From Pseudomonas sp. URMO17WK12:I11 (GTDB lineage: Bacteria > Pseudomonadota > Gammaproteobacteria > Pseudomonadales > Pseudomonadaceae), in the NCBI RefSeq assembly GCF_007677725.1, contig NZ_VEDF01000001.1:88588-152587 (forward strand): a DNA stretch of 64,000 nt, read 5' to 3'. The translations under genes and the position numbers were made by a program. Shown here piece by piece: positions 51,596-58,116 of the stretch (position 1 is the first letter of the stretch; every line of letters starts with the position of its first letter). The notes below the pieces were generated by a model. It searched no databases. It saw nothing but the letters and a program-made list of their open reading frames with translations, and had not been told where the DNA came from.

Positions 51596-53107
51596 ATGAA
51601 CACTACTACTGATACACGGGAAGTCTTAAACCTACTAGATGTAGGGAACTCTGTTGCTGAGTTTGACCAATCACTAGAAAAGTATTTTGTAGAAAACGAA
51701 GCGTTCAATGCTCTGATTAGTGATCGCGCAGATATTATAGCGGGCGATAAAGGTACGGGTAAAACAGCGGTATACCGCATTCTTCAGAAACGATATGCTA
51801 GTCTGCCTGAGCTAAAAGGTATCGAGGTTTTGGCGGGTTTTAATCCGTCAGGTAATCCGATATTTCAGAAGCTTGTGCAGCAAGAGCAATTAACTGAGGG
51901 GCAATATTCTTCTTTGTGGAAGGCGTACTTTCTTTCCCTGATCGGAAATTGGGCTCTCGGTATCGTGGAAGATGCCGGGACGCCGGCGTTTATCAAACTA
52001 GAAAAACTCTTGGTCGATACAGGGTTGCGGTCCGCTGATGATAAACCCGCAACCATTTTTAGCAAGATTATCAACTCTATTCAAAAAGTTTTCTCTCCTA
52101 CATCCGCGGAGATGGAAATGAGCATTTCTGAGACCGGAGTGCCCATAGTAATACCGAGATTACATTTCGGGAAAAATGAAGAGGCTCCTGTAAAAGAAAT
52201 ACCTCACGAAAATTCCTTGAATTTATTAAACGATTGCCTCAAAGAACTAGATGTTAAAGTCTGGGTGGCAATGGATCGCCTTGACGAAGCTTTTCAGGGC
52301 TTTCCCGATATAGAGATACCAGCGCTACGTGCATTGCTAAGGACATATCTTGATCTTTGGGAGTTTGATCAATTACGTTTGAAATTGTTCGTGCGACGCG
52401 ACCTATTTCGTAGAATTATCGGAGATGGATTCGTCAATCTTACCCACATCAATGCAAGAAAAAAAGAAATTATCTGGGATGAGGCCGATCTATTGAATCT
52501 CCTGACTCGAAGAATCAAAGATGGAGAAAAATTTATTGAAAAAATATCTGGAGAAAACTCTACTGATGAGCAGATTTTTTATCAGATTTTTCCCCCCAAA
52601 GTTGATCAAGCAGAACGAAAGCCTACGACGCTAAATTGGGTAATGTCGAGGATACGTGACGGCAATGATGTCCGCCCCCCGAGGAATCTGATCGATTTGG
52701 TTGAGATGGCTCGTGAAGAACAAATGCGCGCGGACGCCAGAACACCAAGAACTCTAGAGACTGAAAAAATCCTGATAGCTTCTGACGCAATTAAAGCAGC
52801 TCAAGTGAGACTTAGTGCTCAGCGCGTTCAGGACACTTTGATGGCAGAAGCTGGAGTGGAAACCGCTAGTCGTATAGACAAATTCCGAGGTTCTAAGGCT
52901 GAGCATAACCTCGCTTCCCTGAGTTCGATGCTTGGTATAGTAGATGGAGAGCTTAATAAGGCCATAAGACATCTAAAGGAAATAGGCTTCCTTGAGGAAA
53001 TACGCGGTCGGAACACATGGAAAGTTCCAATGCTGTATCGAGAGGGTTTAGAAGTTACCCAAGGTAAAGCATTTTCCAACGAGGCCGCAAATGAAGACGA
53101 TGAATAG
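51596..53107 (+). CDS. P-loop ATPase, Sll1717-like; possible phage cargo/defence gene
   Basis: A 503-residue predicted ATPase. Walker A is GDKGTGKT (residues 50-57) and a Walker B-like VWVAMDRLDEAF lies at about 221-232. The middle region is helical, and the C terminus looks like a winged helix (NKAIRHLKEIGFLEEI...). I recognise it as resembling the Sll1717-type P-loop ATPases. Base composition and codon use are clearly AT-rich compared with all neighbours, a sign of separate acquisition. AAGGAG at 6 bases before the ATG supports the start. A role in phage exclusion is suggested only by position. Confidence 0.7.
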   Translation: MNTTTDTREVLNLLDVGNSVAEFDQSLEKYFVENEAFNALISDRADIIAGDKGTGKTAVYRILQKRYASLPELKGIEVLAGFNPSGNPIFQKLVQQEQLTEGQYSSLWKAYFLSLIGNWALGIVEDAGTPAFIKLEKLLVDTGLRSADDKPATIFSKIINSIQKVFSPTSAEMEMSISETGVPIVIPRLHFGKNEEAPVKEIPHENSLNLLNDCLKELDVKVWVAMDRLDEAFQGFPDIEIPALRALLRTYLDLWEFDQLRLKLFVRRDLFRRIIGDGFVNLTHINARKKEIIWDEADLLNLLTRRIKDGEKFIEKISGENSTDEQIFYQIFPPKVDQAERKPTTLNWVMSRIRDGNDVRPPRNLIDLVEMAREEQMRADARTPRTLETEKILIASDAIKAAQVRLSAQRVQDTLMAEAGVETASRIDKFRGSKAEHNLASLSSMLGIVDGELNKAIRHLKEIGFLEEIRGRNTWKVPMLYREGLEVTQGKAFSNEAANEDDE

Positions 53108-53324
53108 GGCGCTCTTCAAGTGAGGTTGGGGTAGAGAAATTACAGGAACCAGCCAGAAGCCGTCACATGCAGCAACCACCTAAAGGGCCGCTTGCGGCCG
53201 GGAGCTGCCTTTCGCGAAGGGCAGCTATGGATTGTTAGCTGTCCTCGCCAAAGATCGGGCCGGGTTGATCATCGACGATGTCGACGACCACCGACACCCG
53301 GCCATGCGAGGTGCGATCTCCCGG

Positions 53325-53600
53325 TTAGCCGGCCCGGAGTGTCTTGTTCAATTGTGCACACTCCTTACGCGCAGCCTCCCGCTGCTGATCCAGGTATTGC
53401 GCCAGATCGGCAATATGAATGCCTCGCGCGCTCTTCTGGCTTGTCTCGAGCCTGGTGATAGGAAGCATGATCTGTCCGGCAAGAACCTTCCGCTGAAACA
53501 TGTCAGGGGTGAGGTGGGTGAAGTAGTCACTGCATACCTGTTCGAGCGAGATAATCGCCATGCCGTTGTACTGCGCCATCAAAACAAAGGCTGTGTTCAT
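53325..53600 (-). CDS. PrtN-family pyocin-activator-like protein
   Basis: A 91-residue protein closely resembling Pseudomonas PrtN: NTAFVLMAQYNGMAIISLEQV, then YFTHLTPDMFQRKVLAGQI, ending in HIADLAQYLDQQRE. PrtN activates pyocin genes through P boxes; prophage copies probably regulate phage or host genes. GGAGG precedes the ATG. In frame after its stop, a further stretch remains open for about 30 codons (to about 53230) and encodes SVVVDIVDDQPGPIFGEDS, possibly a tiny gene with a GTG start or a remnant. Last gene of the leftward operon. Confidence 0.85.
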   Translation of the reverse strand: MNTAFVLMAQYNGMAIISLEQVCSDYFTHLTPDMFQRKVLAGQIMLPITRLETSQKSARGIHIADLAQYLDQQREAARKECAQLNKTLRAG

Positions 53601-53727
53601 GCATGGCCCTCCTGCTGCTGCGAAGTCGGCTCTACGCTATAGGATCGAGCGGAGTTCTGCCTGTCGGGTAGCATTGATAAGGACCTGCAGTGATTAACTT
53701 TAGTGCTCCAAATTTGGAGGTCGATTT

Positions 53728-53913
53728 TCATGCCATAGCCCTCCGGCGGATAATGAAACCGGCTGCCTTGCGGGTCTTGGAGCGCTGGTCGTGGTTGCCC
53801 TTCACGCGAGCTTTACCGCAGATGTCGCAGATGAACGACATGGCGGGCCGAAGCATCGGCTGCATGCCCTTGGGCGTGCGCGTGGTCGGTGTGTAGGTCG
53901 ATGTGTCGATCAC
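53728..53913 (-). CDS. small CxxC protein, hypothetical
   Basis: A 61-residue basic protein with one CDICGK zinc-binding-like knuckle. It overlaps the preceding gene by 4 bp (ATGA), as is usual for phage operons. Function unknown. Confidence 0.55.
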   Translation of the reverse strand: MIDTSTYTPTTRTPKGMQPMLRPAMSFICDICGKARVKGNHDQRSKTRKAAGFIIRRRAMA

Positions 53914-54113
53914 AGCAAGTACCTCTCATGGACTCGGCGGGTGTTCGGGCTGAGAGCCAGATGTTCAAGGTTTGTGGCGCTTTTTACAGTCGGTAGCGTG
54001 CGTGTAGCAGTGGGGTGGGCGGAGCTGCTGCGATACAGCTTGACCAAGGTGGCGATCAGCGCCACGGTGAGCGCAAGGCTGATCAGCTGCCAGGTGCGCG
54101 TCGAGTTAGGCAT
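53910..54113 (-). CDS. small membrane protein, hypothetical
   Basis: 67 residues: PNSTRTWQLISLALTVALIA forms a single N-terminal membrane helix, followed by a basic Ser/Thr-rich tail. The start at 54113 overlaps the upstream gene end by 8 bp and the stop overlaps the next start by 4 bp. The same frame is open up to 54365 but that part is antisense to, or overlaps, the upstream gene and is not used. Function unknown. Confidence 0.6.
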   Translation of the reverse strand: MPNSTRTWQLISLALTVALIATLVKLYRSSSAHPTATRTLPTVKSATNLEHLALSPNTRRVHERYLL

Positions 54114-54651
54114 GTTGACGGCCCTCGTTGAGCTGGCTGAGCACCTGTTTCCTGGCAAGTTCGAACAGATCGTTGGCGGATACTGGCTTGACGGACTGCT
54201 CGCAGTTGCGCACGGCGTCAAACCGAGTGCGGTACAGCCCGGCCTGGCCGAGCCAAGCGATGGCGTGGTGCTCGGCGTTTGATACTGAGCAGTCGTGAGC
54301 TTCTGGGACAGTGCCTTGGTGATCGCGCCCGCACTTCCTGCAGTGATATGTGCCGCCGTCATCACCTTCGCTCATGTACCAATCATGACGGTGCGTGCTC
54401 ATGCGGCCTTCCTGTTGATAGGTGATCTGCATGGCCTGGTCGAAGGTCATCACTCGGCCTTTGAAGTACCAGCCTGGATTGTCAGCGTTGGTCTGCACCA
54501 GGGTGTCCAGCAGCGGTACAGGTGCCCCTGCGTCCCAGTTGTCGAGGATCTGGCTCAGGCCCAGCGATTTTGCGATGGCTTGGGCATTGGTGGTCTTGCC
54601 GCACCCGACTGGGCCGTGGACGAGGCAACTGCGAAGATTCTGAGTCGTCAT
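54106..54651 (-). CDS. small P-loop protein with zinc-ribbon-like insert
   Basis: 181 residues. A Walker A motif GPVGCGKT (residues 13-20) is followed by SLGLSQILDNWDAG and a cysteine/histidine cluster (YHCRKCGRDH, HDCS). The rest of an AAA core is not evident, so this is a short P-loop protein of unknown role. It overlaps both neighbours (4 and 8 bp), so it belongs to the leftward operon. Confidence 0.65.
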   Translation of the reverse strand: MTTQNLRSCLVHGPVGCGKTTNAQAIAKSLGLSQILDNWDAGAPVPLLDTLVQTNADNPGWYFKGRVMTFDQAMQITYQQEGRMSTHRHDWYMSEGDDGGTYHCRKCGRDHQGTVPEAHDCSVSNAEHHAIAWLGQAGLYRTRFDAVRNCEQSVKPVSANDLFELARKQVLSQLNEGRQHA

Positions 54652-55166
54652 GCTGCAGCCCCTGCGTTGGCGGCGCTGGCCGGAGTGCTGCGCAGCTGGG
54701 CATGGATCCGCTTGGCCAGCTCGTCAATGACTTCAGCCTGGGCGCCTGCTCGCGTTGCCTCGACTTCGGTTCTCAGGGCTTTGAAGGTGCGCTGAGCCAG
54801 GCGCATCGTGGACGAGGCGCTTACTAGTTTGTCGTAGTCCGCCTTCGTCACCGCGAGGCCGGTGTACGCCATGATTCGGGCTTCAAGTTCGCTGATACTT
54901 GCCTTAAGCGCAGCAATGCTGGCTTGGCGCGCGGCAAGCTGCACATTGCCGGTTTGCTGGGTGCGCAGCAGCTCTGCGCGTAGATCGTCCAGCGCCTGTT
55001 TGGCTTCCTTGAGCTGCAAGCTCAAGGTCTGGTCGTGGAAGGTTTTGCCGGCCTCGAAGCCTCGGGCATAAGCAAGGCGGCGTGCCTTGGCGATCAGGAA
55101 AGGAAGGATGATCAGGGTGACCATCCAGGCTATACCAGCGGCGAGCGCGTACTGATGTGTTTGCAT
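54648..55166 (-). CDS. membrane-anchored coiled-coil protein
   Basis: 172 residues: an N-terminal membrane helix (AAGIAWMVTLIILPFLIA) is followed by a long coiled coil (about residues 45-115) and a charged tail. It resembles phage-encoded inner-membrane spanin-like or exclusion-type proteins only in layout; no family is recognised. It overlaps the next gene by 4 bp. Confidence 0.6.
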   Translation of the reverse strand: MQTHQYALAAGIAWMVTLIILPFLIAKARRLAYARGFEAGKTFHDQTLSLQLKEAKQALDDLRAELLRTQQTGNVQLAARQASIAALKASISELEARIMAYTGLAVTKADYDKLVSASSTMRLAQRTFKALRTEVEATRAGAQAEVIDELAKRIHAQLRSTPASAANAGAAA

Positions 55167-55256
55167 GTGCTGTGCTCAAAGTGCCCAGCACCGGCCGGTG
55201 GTGTGGTGATGGCCAGGTGCTGGATGCGATGCCCCTGATGGCCGGGGCCGCCTCTG

Positions 55257-55496
55257 CTATACCGTCTGCTTCGCTTGGGTGTCGAGGTAGTCGGCGAGGT
55301 CGTGCAGGTAAATCACGTACTGGGCTCGAGCTGAGTGGTGCAGCTTTCTAGGCTTCAGCCCAATCTTTCCGGTGTTAATCAACTCCCTGAACCGGCGGTC
55401 TGTCTTGATGTGAGGGAAGTAGTGCTCTCGCACAGCAGTCAACGTCGGGCAGGGAGTGGTCCACTGCTTGCGTAACTGCCCAAGCGTCTCTGTCAT
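55257..55496 (-). CDS. second PrtN-family-like protein
   Basis: 79 residues. After a divergent start it shares the PrtN pattern with the gene at 53325: HYFPHI, LINTGKIGL, KLHHSAR and the end LHDLADYLDTQ. It is therefore a distant paralogue and could be a DNA-binding regulator. It overlaps the preceding gene by 4 bp. Identification is by eye. Confidence 0.6.
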   Translation of the reverse strand: MTETLGQLRKQWTTPCPTLTAVREHYFPHIKTDRRFRELINTGKIGLKPRKLHHSARAQYVIYLHDLADYLDTQAKQTV

Positions 55497-56002
55497 CGGT
55501 GCTCCCCATGCCCCTCGGGGATTTGGCCGAGCTTTGTGCGCACTGCATCTGCGAGCGCGGTCTTGCAGCTGCCGTATGCCGTCGCGTAGACCTCCCCCTG
55601 GTCGTTGGTCACAACGGTGCCGAAAGGATGGTGCTCGTCGGTCGTGGGGGTGATGTAAGCATGCAAGCCTTCCGGTAATACCTGGCTCACACAGTCCAGC
55701 GCTTCCATCAGGGCGATAGCGCGCTGGATTTGCTGTCCCGACTCAGTTCGGCCATTGGCTACGTCCTGCAGAAAGTCGCGCAGGGACATGTACTTGGTCG
55801 AGTCGCCGCGGCGCAGCGTGATCGAGCCTGTGAACGGACCGAAACGGACCTGCAGGTGATGGTCGCGGTCGTCGTTCTCCACCTGGATGTGAGCATCTAC
55901 GATGGTTTCAGGGCGTCGCAGCGGGCAGGTAGCGCTGCCGCCGTGCTCCAGCGTCCCTTCCAGAAGCATCACTCGACGCAGATTGATGGTGAATTCGGTC
56001 AT
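55493..56002 (-). CDS. hypothetical phage protein
   Basis: 169 residues with no recognised motif. The first half is rich in beta-strand-like segments (HHLQVRFGPFTGSITLRRGD) and the second has HAYITPTTDEHHPFG. It overlaps both its neighbours by ATGA. Function unknown. Confidence 0.6.
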   Translation of the reverse strand: MTEFTINLRRVMLLEGTLEHGGSATCPLRRPETIVDAHIQVENDDRDHHLQVRFGPFTGSITLRRGDSTKYMSLRDFLQDVANGRTESGQQIQRAIALMEALDCVSQVLPEGLHAYITPTTDEHHPFGTVVTNDQGEVYATAYGSCKTALADAVRTKLGQIPEGHGEHR

Positions 56003-56160
56003 GCCTCACCCCCATTGGGGATGGCGCGGACATGACCGGCAGGGGAGACGACAAGGCGAAGCCCGGTTGACCTTTGAAATGCTTCAACGGTGGAAGGGCG
56101 GGTGCAGGTGGTTGGGTGCAGGTAGACCTTACACCCACTGTTTGGCTGTGCAGTTGGCAT
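55999..56160 (-). CDS. small phage protein, first gene of left operon
   Basis: 53 residues (PTAQPNSGCKVYLHPTTCT ...), with a VYLHPTTC motif and GLRLVVSPAGHVRAI near the end. It resembles small proteins of Pseudomonas prophages, function unknown. The ATG at 56160 is preceded by GAGG, which lies in a hairpin (see separate entry). The longer frame from 56199 would start with TTG. Confidence 0.6.
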   Translation of the reverse strand: MPTAQPNSGCKVYLHPTTCTRPSTVEAFQRSTGLRLVVSPAGHVRAIPNGGEA

Positions 56161-56161
56161 T

Positions 56162-56196
56162 TCTGGACCTCGGTGGTGAGAGGATGGTGGTCCAGA
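56162..56196 (-). promoter_or_regulatory. stem-loop with CCTCTCACCAC loop at the left operon start
   Basis: On the minus strand TCTGGACC pairs with GGTCCAGA (8 bp, arms 56189-56196 and 56162-56169) around a 19-base loop containing CCTCTCACCAC and ending in CCGA. The 3' arm covers part of the GAGG ribosome-binding site and ends one base before the start codon. The predicted left promoter would start inside the 5' arm, so full folding may need read-through RNA; the CCTC of the loop can also pair with GAGG directly. Confidence 0.6.
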
Positions 56197-56224
56197 CAAT
56201 ACTTAAACGAATTTTTCCGGTCAA
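56196..56224 (-). promoter_or_regulatory. predicted left early promoter
   Basis: On the minus strand TTGACC (56224-56219) and TATTGT (56201-56196) are separated by exactly 17 bases. The AAACGAAT operator-like sequence lies in the spacer. This would drive the leftward operon under repressor control. Confidence 0.55.
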
Positions 56225-56254
56225 TACCTAAACGAGACGAAGTCTATTCGTTTT
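56197..56254. promoter_or_regulatory. left operator cluster (OL-like)
   Basis: Contains CAATAC-T-TAAACGA (56197-56210) and CAATAC-C-TAAACGA (56222-56235), 25 bp apart, plus the inverted TATTCGTTTT (56245-56254). These share the half-site AAACGAATA with the region on the other side of the repressor gene. Confidence 0.65.
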
Positions 56255-56258
56255 GTGT

Positions 56259-56918
56259 TTAAAAAATTTCCACCTTCGAGATGACCACACCACAGATGGT
56301 TGCGTCACTCGGCAGTTCGATGATTGGGTCAGGCCACGAGGGGTTCAGCGGCTTCAAAAATCGCCGATCACCCTCGACGACCAGCTGCTTGAACGTTGCC
56401 TCTTTGCTGTTAGCCAGTTTAACGATAACGAGTGAGCCATTTTCATAGTCCCTCGCCGGGTCCACGAAGATGATGTCTCCCTCTCGGAAAGAGCGGCGTT
56501 CATGAGGGTTAAACATGGAAAGCCCTCGAACCCTCAGGGCGAACGTCGTGCTGCTGTGCGAGATGACGCAGGGGAGCCACGTTTCTGCATCCTCAAGTTC
56601 GAACGGTTCTTGCATCTCGCACCAGGCTCCAGCCTGTACCCAAGAAATCAGAGGTACGAAACCACGGACTTTGGGTCCTGGCTCCACATTGGCCGTTGGT
56701 CCGAGTGGCGGGGGATTACTCCCTTCGCCCTTCCATAGCCACTCGGTCGTGACTCCGAGCACTTTTGCGATTCGCTCCACATTCTCCTGACGGGGGCTAG
56801 CTGACGTGCCCGACAGGATCCTATGGATGGTTGGCTGTGGTACTCCCGAGCGCCGGGCGAGTTCGCCACCGGACAGGCCGAGTTCATGCATGCGCTTTGC
56901 TACGCGATTCCCTATCAC
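56259..56918 (-). CDS. CI-like phage repressor with S24 autocleavage domain
   Basis: A 219-residue repressor. The N-terminal helix-turn-helix (LGLSGGELARRSGVPQPTIHRI) is followed by a LexA/CI peptidase domain. The cleavage bond is Ala96-Gly97 (WVQAGAW), and the catalytic residues are Ser134 (RGLSMF) and Lys177 (ATFKQL). It would be inactivated by RecA after DNA damage, so the prophage should be SOS-inducible. The start is GTG at 56918; a Met at 56891 would cut the helix-turn-helix. Operators lie on both sides. Confidence 0.92.
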   Translation of the reverse strand: MIGNRVAKRMHELGLSGGELARRSGVPQPTIHRILSGTSASPRQENVERIAKVLGVTTEWLWKGEGSNPPPLGPTANVEPGPKVRGFVPLISWVQAGAWCEMQEPFELEDAETWLPCVISHSSTTFALRVRGLSMFNPHERRSFREGDIIFVDPARDYENGSLVIVKLANSKEATFKQLVVEGDRRFLKPLNPSWPDPIIELPSDATICGVVISKVEIF

Positions 56919-56956
56919 TGCTGTTGGCTCTGATTAGTTTGCGTATCACAAGTGTA

Positions 56957-56985
56957 TTGCTCTGTCCTATTCGTTTGGGTAACAT
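56957..56985 (+). promoter_or_regulatory. candidate right early promoter
   Basis: TTGCTC (56957-56962) and TAACAT (56980-56985) are 17 bases apart, ahead of the Cro-like gene, with the operator-like TATTCGTTT inside the spacer. The -35 match is poor, so this is tentative. Confidence 0.35.
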
Positions 56986-57008
56986 CAGGTTATTCGCTAA
57001 CGAATAGG
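56966..57008. promoter_or_regulatory. right operator cluster (OR-like)
   Basis: A 10-bp inverted repeat CCTATTCGTT (56966-56975) and AACGAATAGG (56999-57008), with the compact dyad TATTCG-CTAA-CGAATA (56991-57006) inside. It lies between the divergent repressor and Cro-like genes, where repressor and Cro should compete. Confidence 0.75.
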
Positions 57009-57015
57009 TTGCATC

Positions 57016-57213
57016 ATGTCCATACAAGAGATGCTGGGAGCGCTGATCGAGAAGGGCTTTTCGCAACGTGCGATTGCAGAGCGGGTTGGCGTTACGCAGC
57101 CAACTATCTATCGCGCAACGAAGGGAGCGGCGGTCCGCTATGAGGTAGGAAAGTCTATCGAAGCTTTTTACGAGGAACAGGTAGTAAGAAACAAGGACAA
57201 GAAGGATCGTTGA
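57016..57213 (+). CDS. Cro-like helix-turn-helix protein
   Basis: A 65-residue DNA-binding protein (IQEMLGALIEKGFSQRAIAE, then VGVTQPTIYRA), divergent from the CI-like repressor. By position and size it is the Cro equivalent that favours lytic growth. The stop codon lies in the stem of the first conserved-loop hairpin. Confidence 0.85.
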   Translation: MSIQEMLGALIEKGFSQRAIAERVGVTQPTIYRATKGAAVRYEVGKSIEAFYEEQVVRNKDKKDR

Positions 57214-57252
57214 GCTGGGGCCTCTCACCACAAGAATCTCCCCAGCTCAACG
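57208..57252 (+). promoter_or_regulatory. stem-loop 1 with conserved loop
   Basis: A perfect 13-bp stem (57208-57220 with 57240-57252) closes a 19-base loop that begins CCTCTCACCACAAGAATC. The stem includes the stop codon of the Cro-like gene. The same loop occurs in stem-loop 2 with an unrelated stem sequence. Confidence 0.8.
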
Positions 57253-57255
57253 TTG

Positions 57256-57272
57256 ACGGTGCTTAGCACCGT
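57256..57272 (+). promoter_or_regulatory. small hairpin between the two conserved-loop hairpins
   Basis: ACGGTGC-TTA-GCACCGT is a perfect 7-bp stem with a 3-base loop. No T-run follows, so it is not a standard terminator. It may help shape the leader RNA. Confidence 0.6.
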
Positions 57273-57281
57273 AAAGCCCGC

Positions 57282-57317
57282 CATCCGGTTGCCTCTCACC
57301 ACAAGAATCGCCGGATG
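57282..57317 (+). promoter_or_regulatory. stem-loop 2 with conserved loop
   Basis: CATCCGG (57282-57288) pairs with CCGGATG (57311-57317), with one extra G-U pair inside. The loop contains GCCTCTCACCACAAGAATC, identical over 19 bases to the loop of stem-loop 1 (with its closing G). Different stems with a constant loop point to selection on RNA or single-stranded structure. Confidence 0.8.
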
Positions 57318-57408
57318 ACTAGAACCGCGTGAAATGCCCGCACAGCACGCAAAGCACAACACACCGGTCGTATTCACAGGATAGGACGTTGAAAGCCCTG
57401 TGACTACA

Positions 57409-57429
57409 CCGTAAACCGAGGATTTACGG
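57409..57429 (+). promoter_or_regulatory. hairpin presenting the ribosome-binding site of the CII-like gene
   Basis: CCGTAAA (57409-57415) pairs with TTTACGG (57423-57429). The 7-base loop CCGAGGA holds the GAGG ribosome-binding site, and the ATG follows at 57432. The CCTC in the upstream conserved loops is complementary to this GAGG. Confidence 0.65.
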
Positions 57430-57431
57430 TT

Positions 57432-57920
57432 ATGAGTCGCGTTGATCTATTGCCGGACGCTGGTCCGGTCCTCGCATTGCGGCAGGCGCTCTATCGCGCT
57501 GGTCGCGACTATCACGGTGGCATCACCAAGCTGGCCTTCGATATGGTCATGGACGTGGATGCCCTGCAGAAGAAGCTTCACCCCACCGAAGAGCGTCGTT
57601 GGCCCAGCCCGGACGAAATTGAAGAGATCGTCCGTTGGACCGCTGATCCACGGCTGCTTGATGCGCTCGTCCGCCCGGCGGGTGCCGTCTGGTATCGCCC
57701 AGAGCCAGTCCCAGCGACCAATGCAGCGCTGCAGGCGGTAGCGAAGCTCCTTGAAGAGTCCAGCGAGTTTGTCGGTACCTTGCACGACGGTGCCGCCGAC
57801 AATGTCTGGACGGCTGGTGAAGTGCTCGACCTTGAGCAGCGCGGCATGGATGTGATCCGCCAAGTGCTGGCCATCATGGCGGGTGCCCGTCAGTCCATGG
57901 AGGACGAAGCTCATGGCTGA
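57432..57920 (+). CDS. CII-like phage regulatory protein (Phage_CP76 type)
   Basis: 162 residues. The N-terminal half (residues 15-90, with ALRQALYRAGRDYHGGITKL and LHPTEERRWPSPDEIEEIV) fits the phage CII-type regulatory family found in Pseudomonas phages. The C-terminal half is a helical region with LLEESSEFVGTLHDG. By position after the Cro-like gene it is the CII analogue. It overlaps the next gene by 8 bp. Confidence 0.8.
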   Translation: MSRVDLLPDAGPVLALRQALYRAGRDYHGGITKLAFDMVMDVDALQKKLHPTEERRWPSPDEIEEIVRWTADPRLLDALVRPAGAVWYRPEPVPATNAALQAVAKLLEESSEFVGTLHDGAADNVWTAGEVLDLEQRGMDVIRQVLAIMAGARQSMEDEAHG

Positions 57921-58116
57921 TGTAATCGATGTGGCCAATGACCAGGCCGACTACCACCTGCAGGTGGCGCTTCAGCGCCGCGTTCGTCCAGCGACTAAGC
58001 CGAGCGCGCAGTTCTGCGAAGACTGCGATGAACCAATCCCGGAGGTACGGCAGCAACTGGTGGCGGGGTGCGAGACTTGCATCAGCTGCCAGGAACTGCG
58101 GGAGCGCCGCAGATGA
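57913..58116 (+). CDS. DksA/TraR-type C4 zinc-finger protein
   Basis: 67 residues with CEDCDEPIP and CETCISCQEL, giving a four-cysteine zinc finger of the DksA/TraR class as found in phage early operons. Such proteins may act on RNA polymerase. It overlaps both neighbours (8 bp and ATGA with the primase gene). Confidence 0.82.
   Translation: MADVIDVANDQADYHLQVALQRRVRPATKPSAQFCEDCDEPIPEVRQQLVAGCETCISCQELRERRR

Noticed and set aside
57256..57272. ACGGTGC hairpin as a tR1-like terminator
   Set aside because: No T-run follows the stem, so intrinsic termination is not supported.
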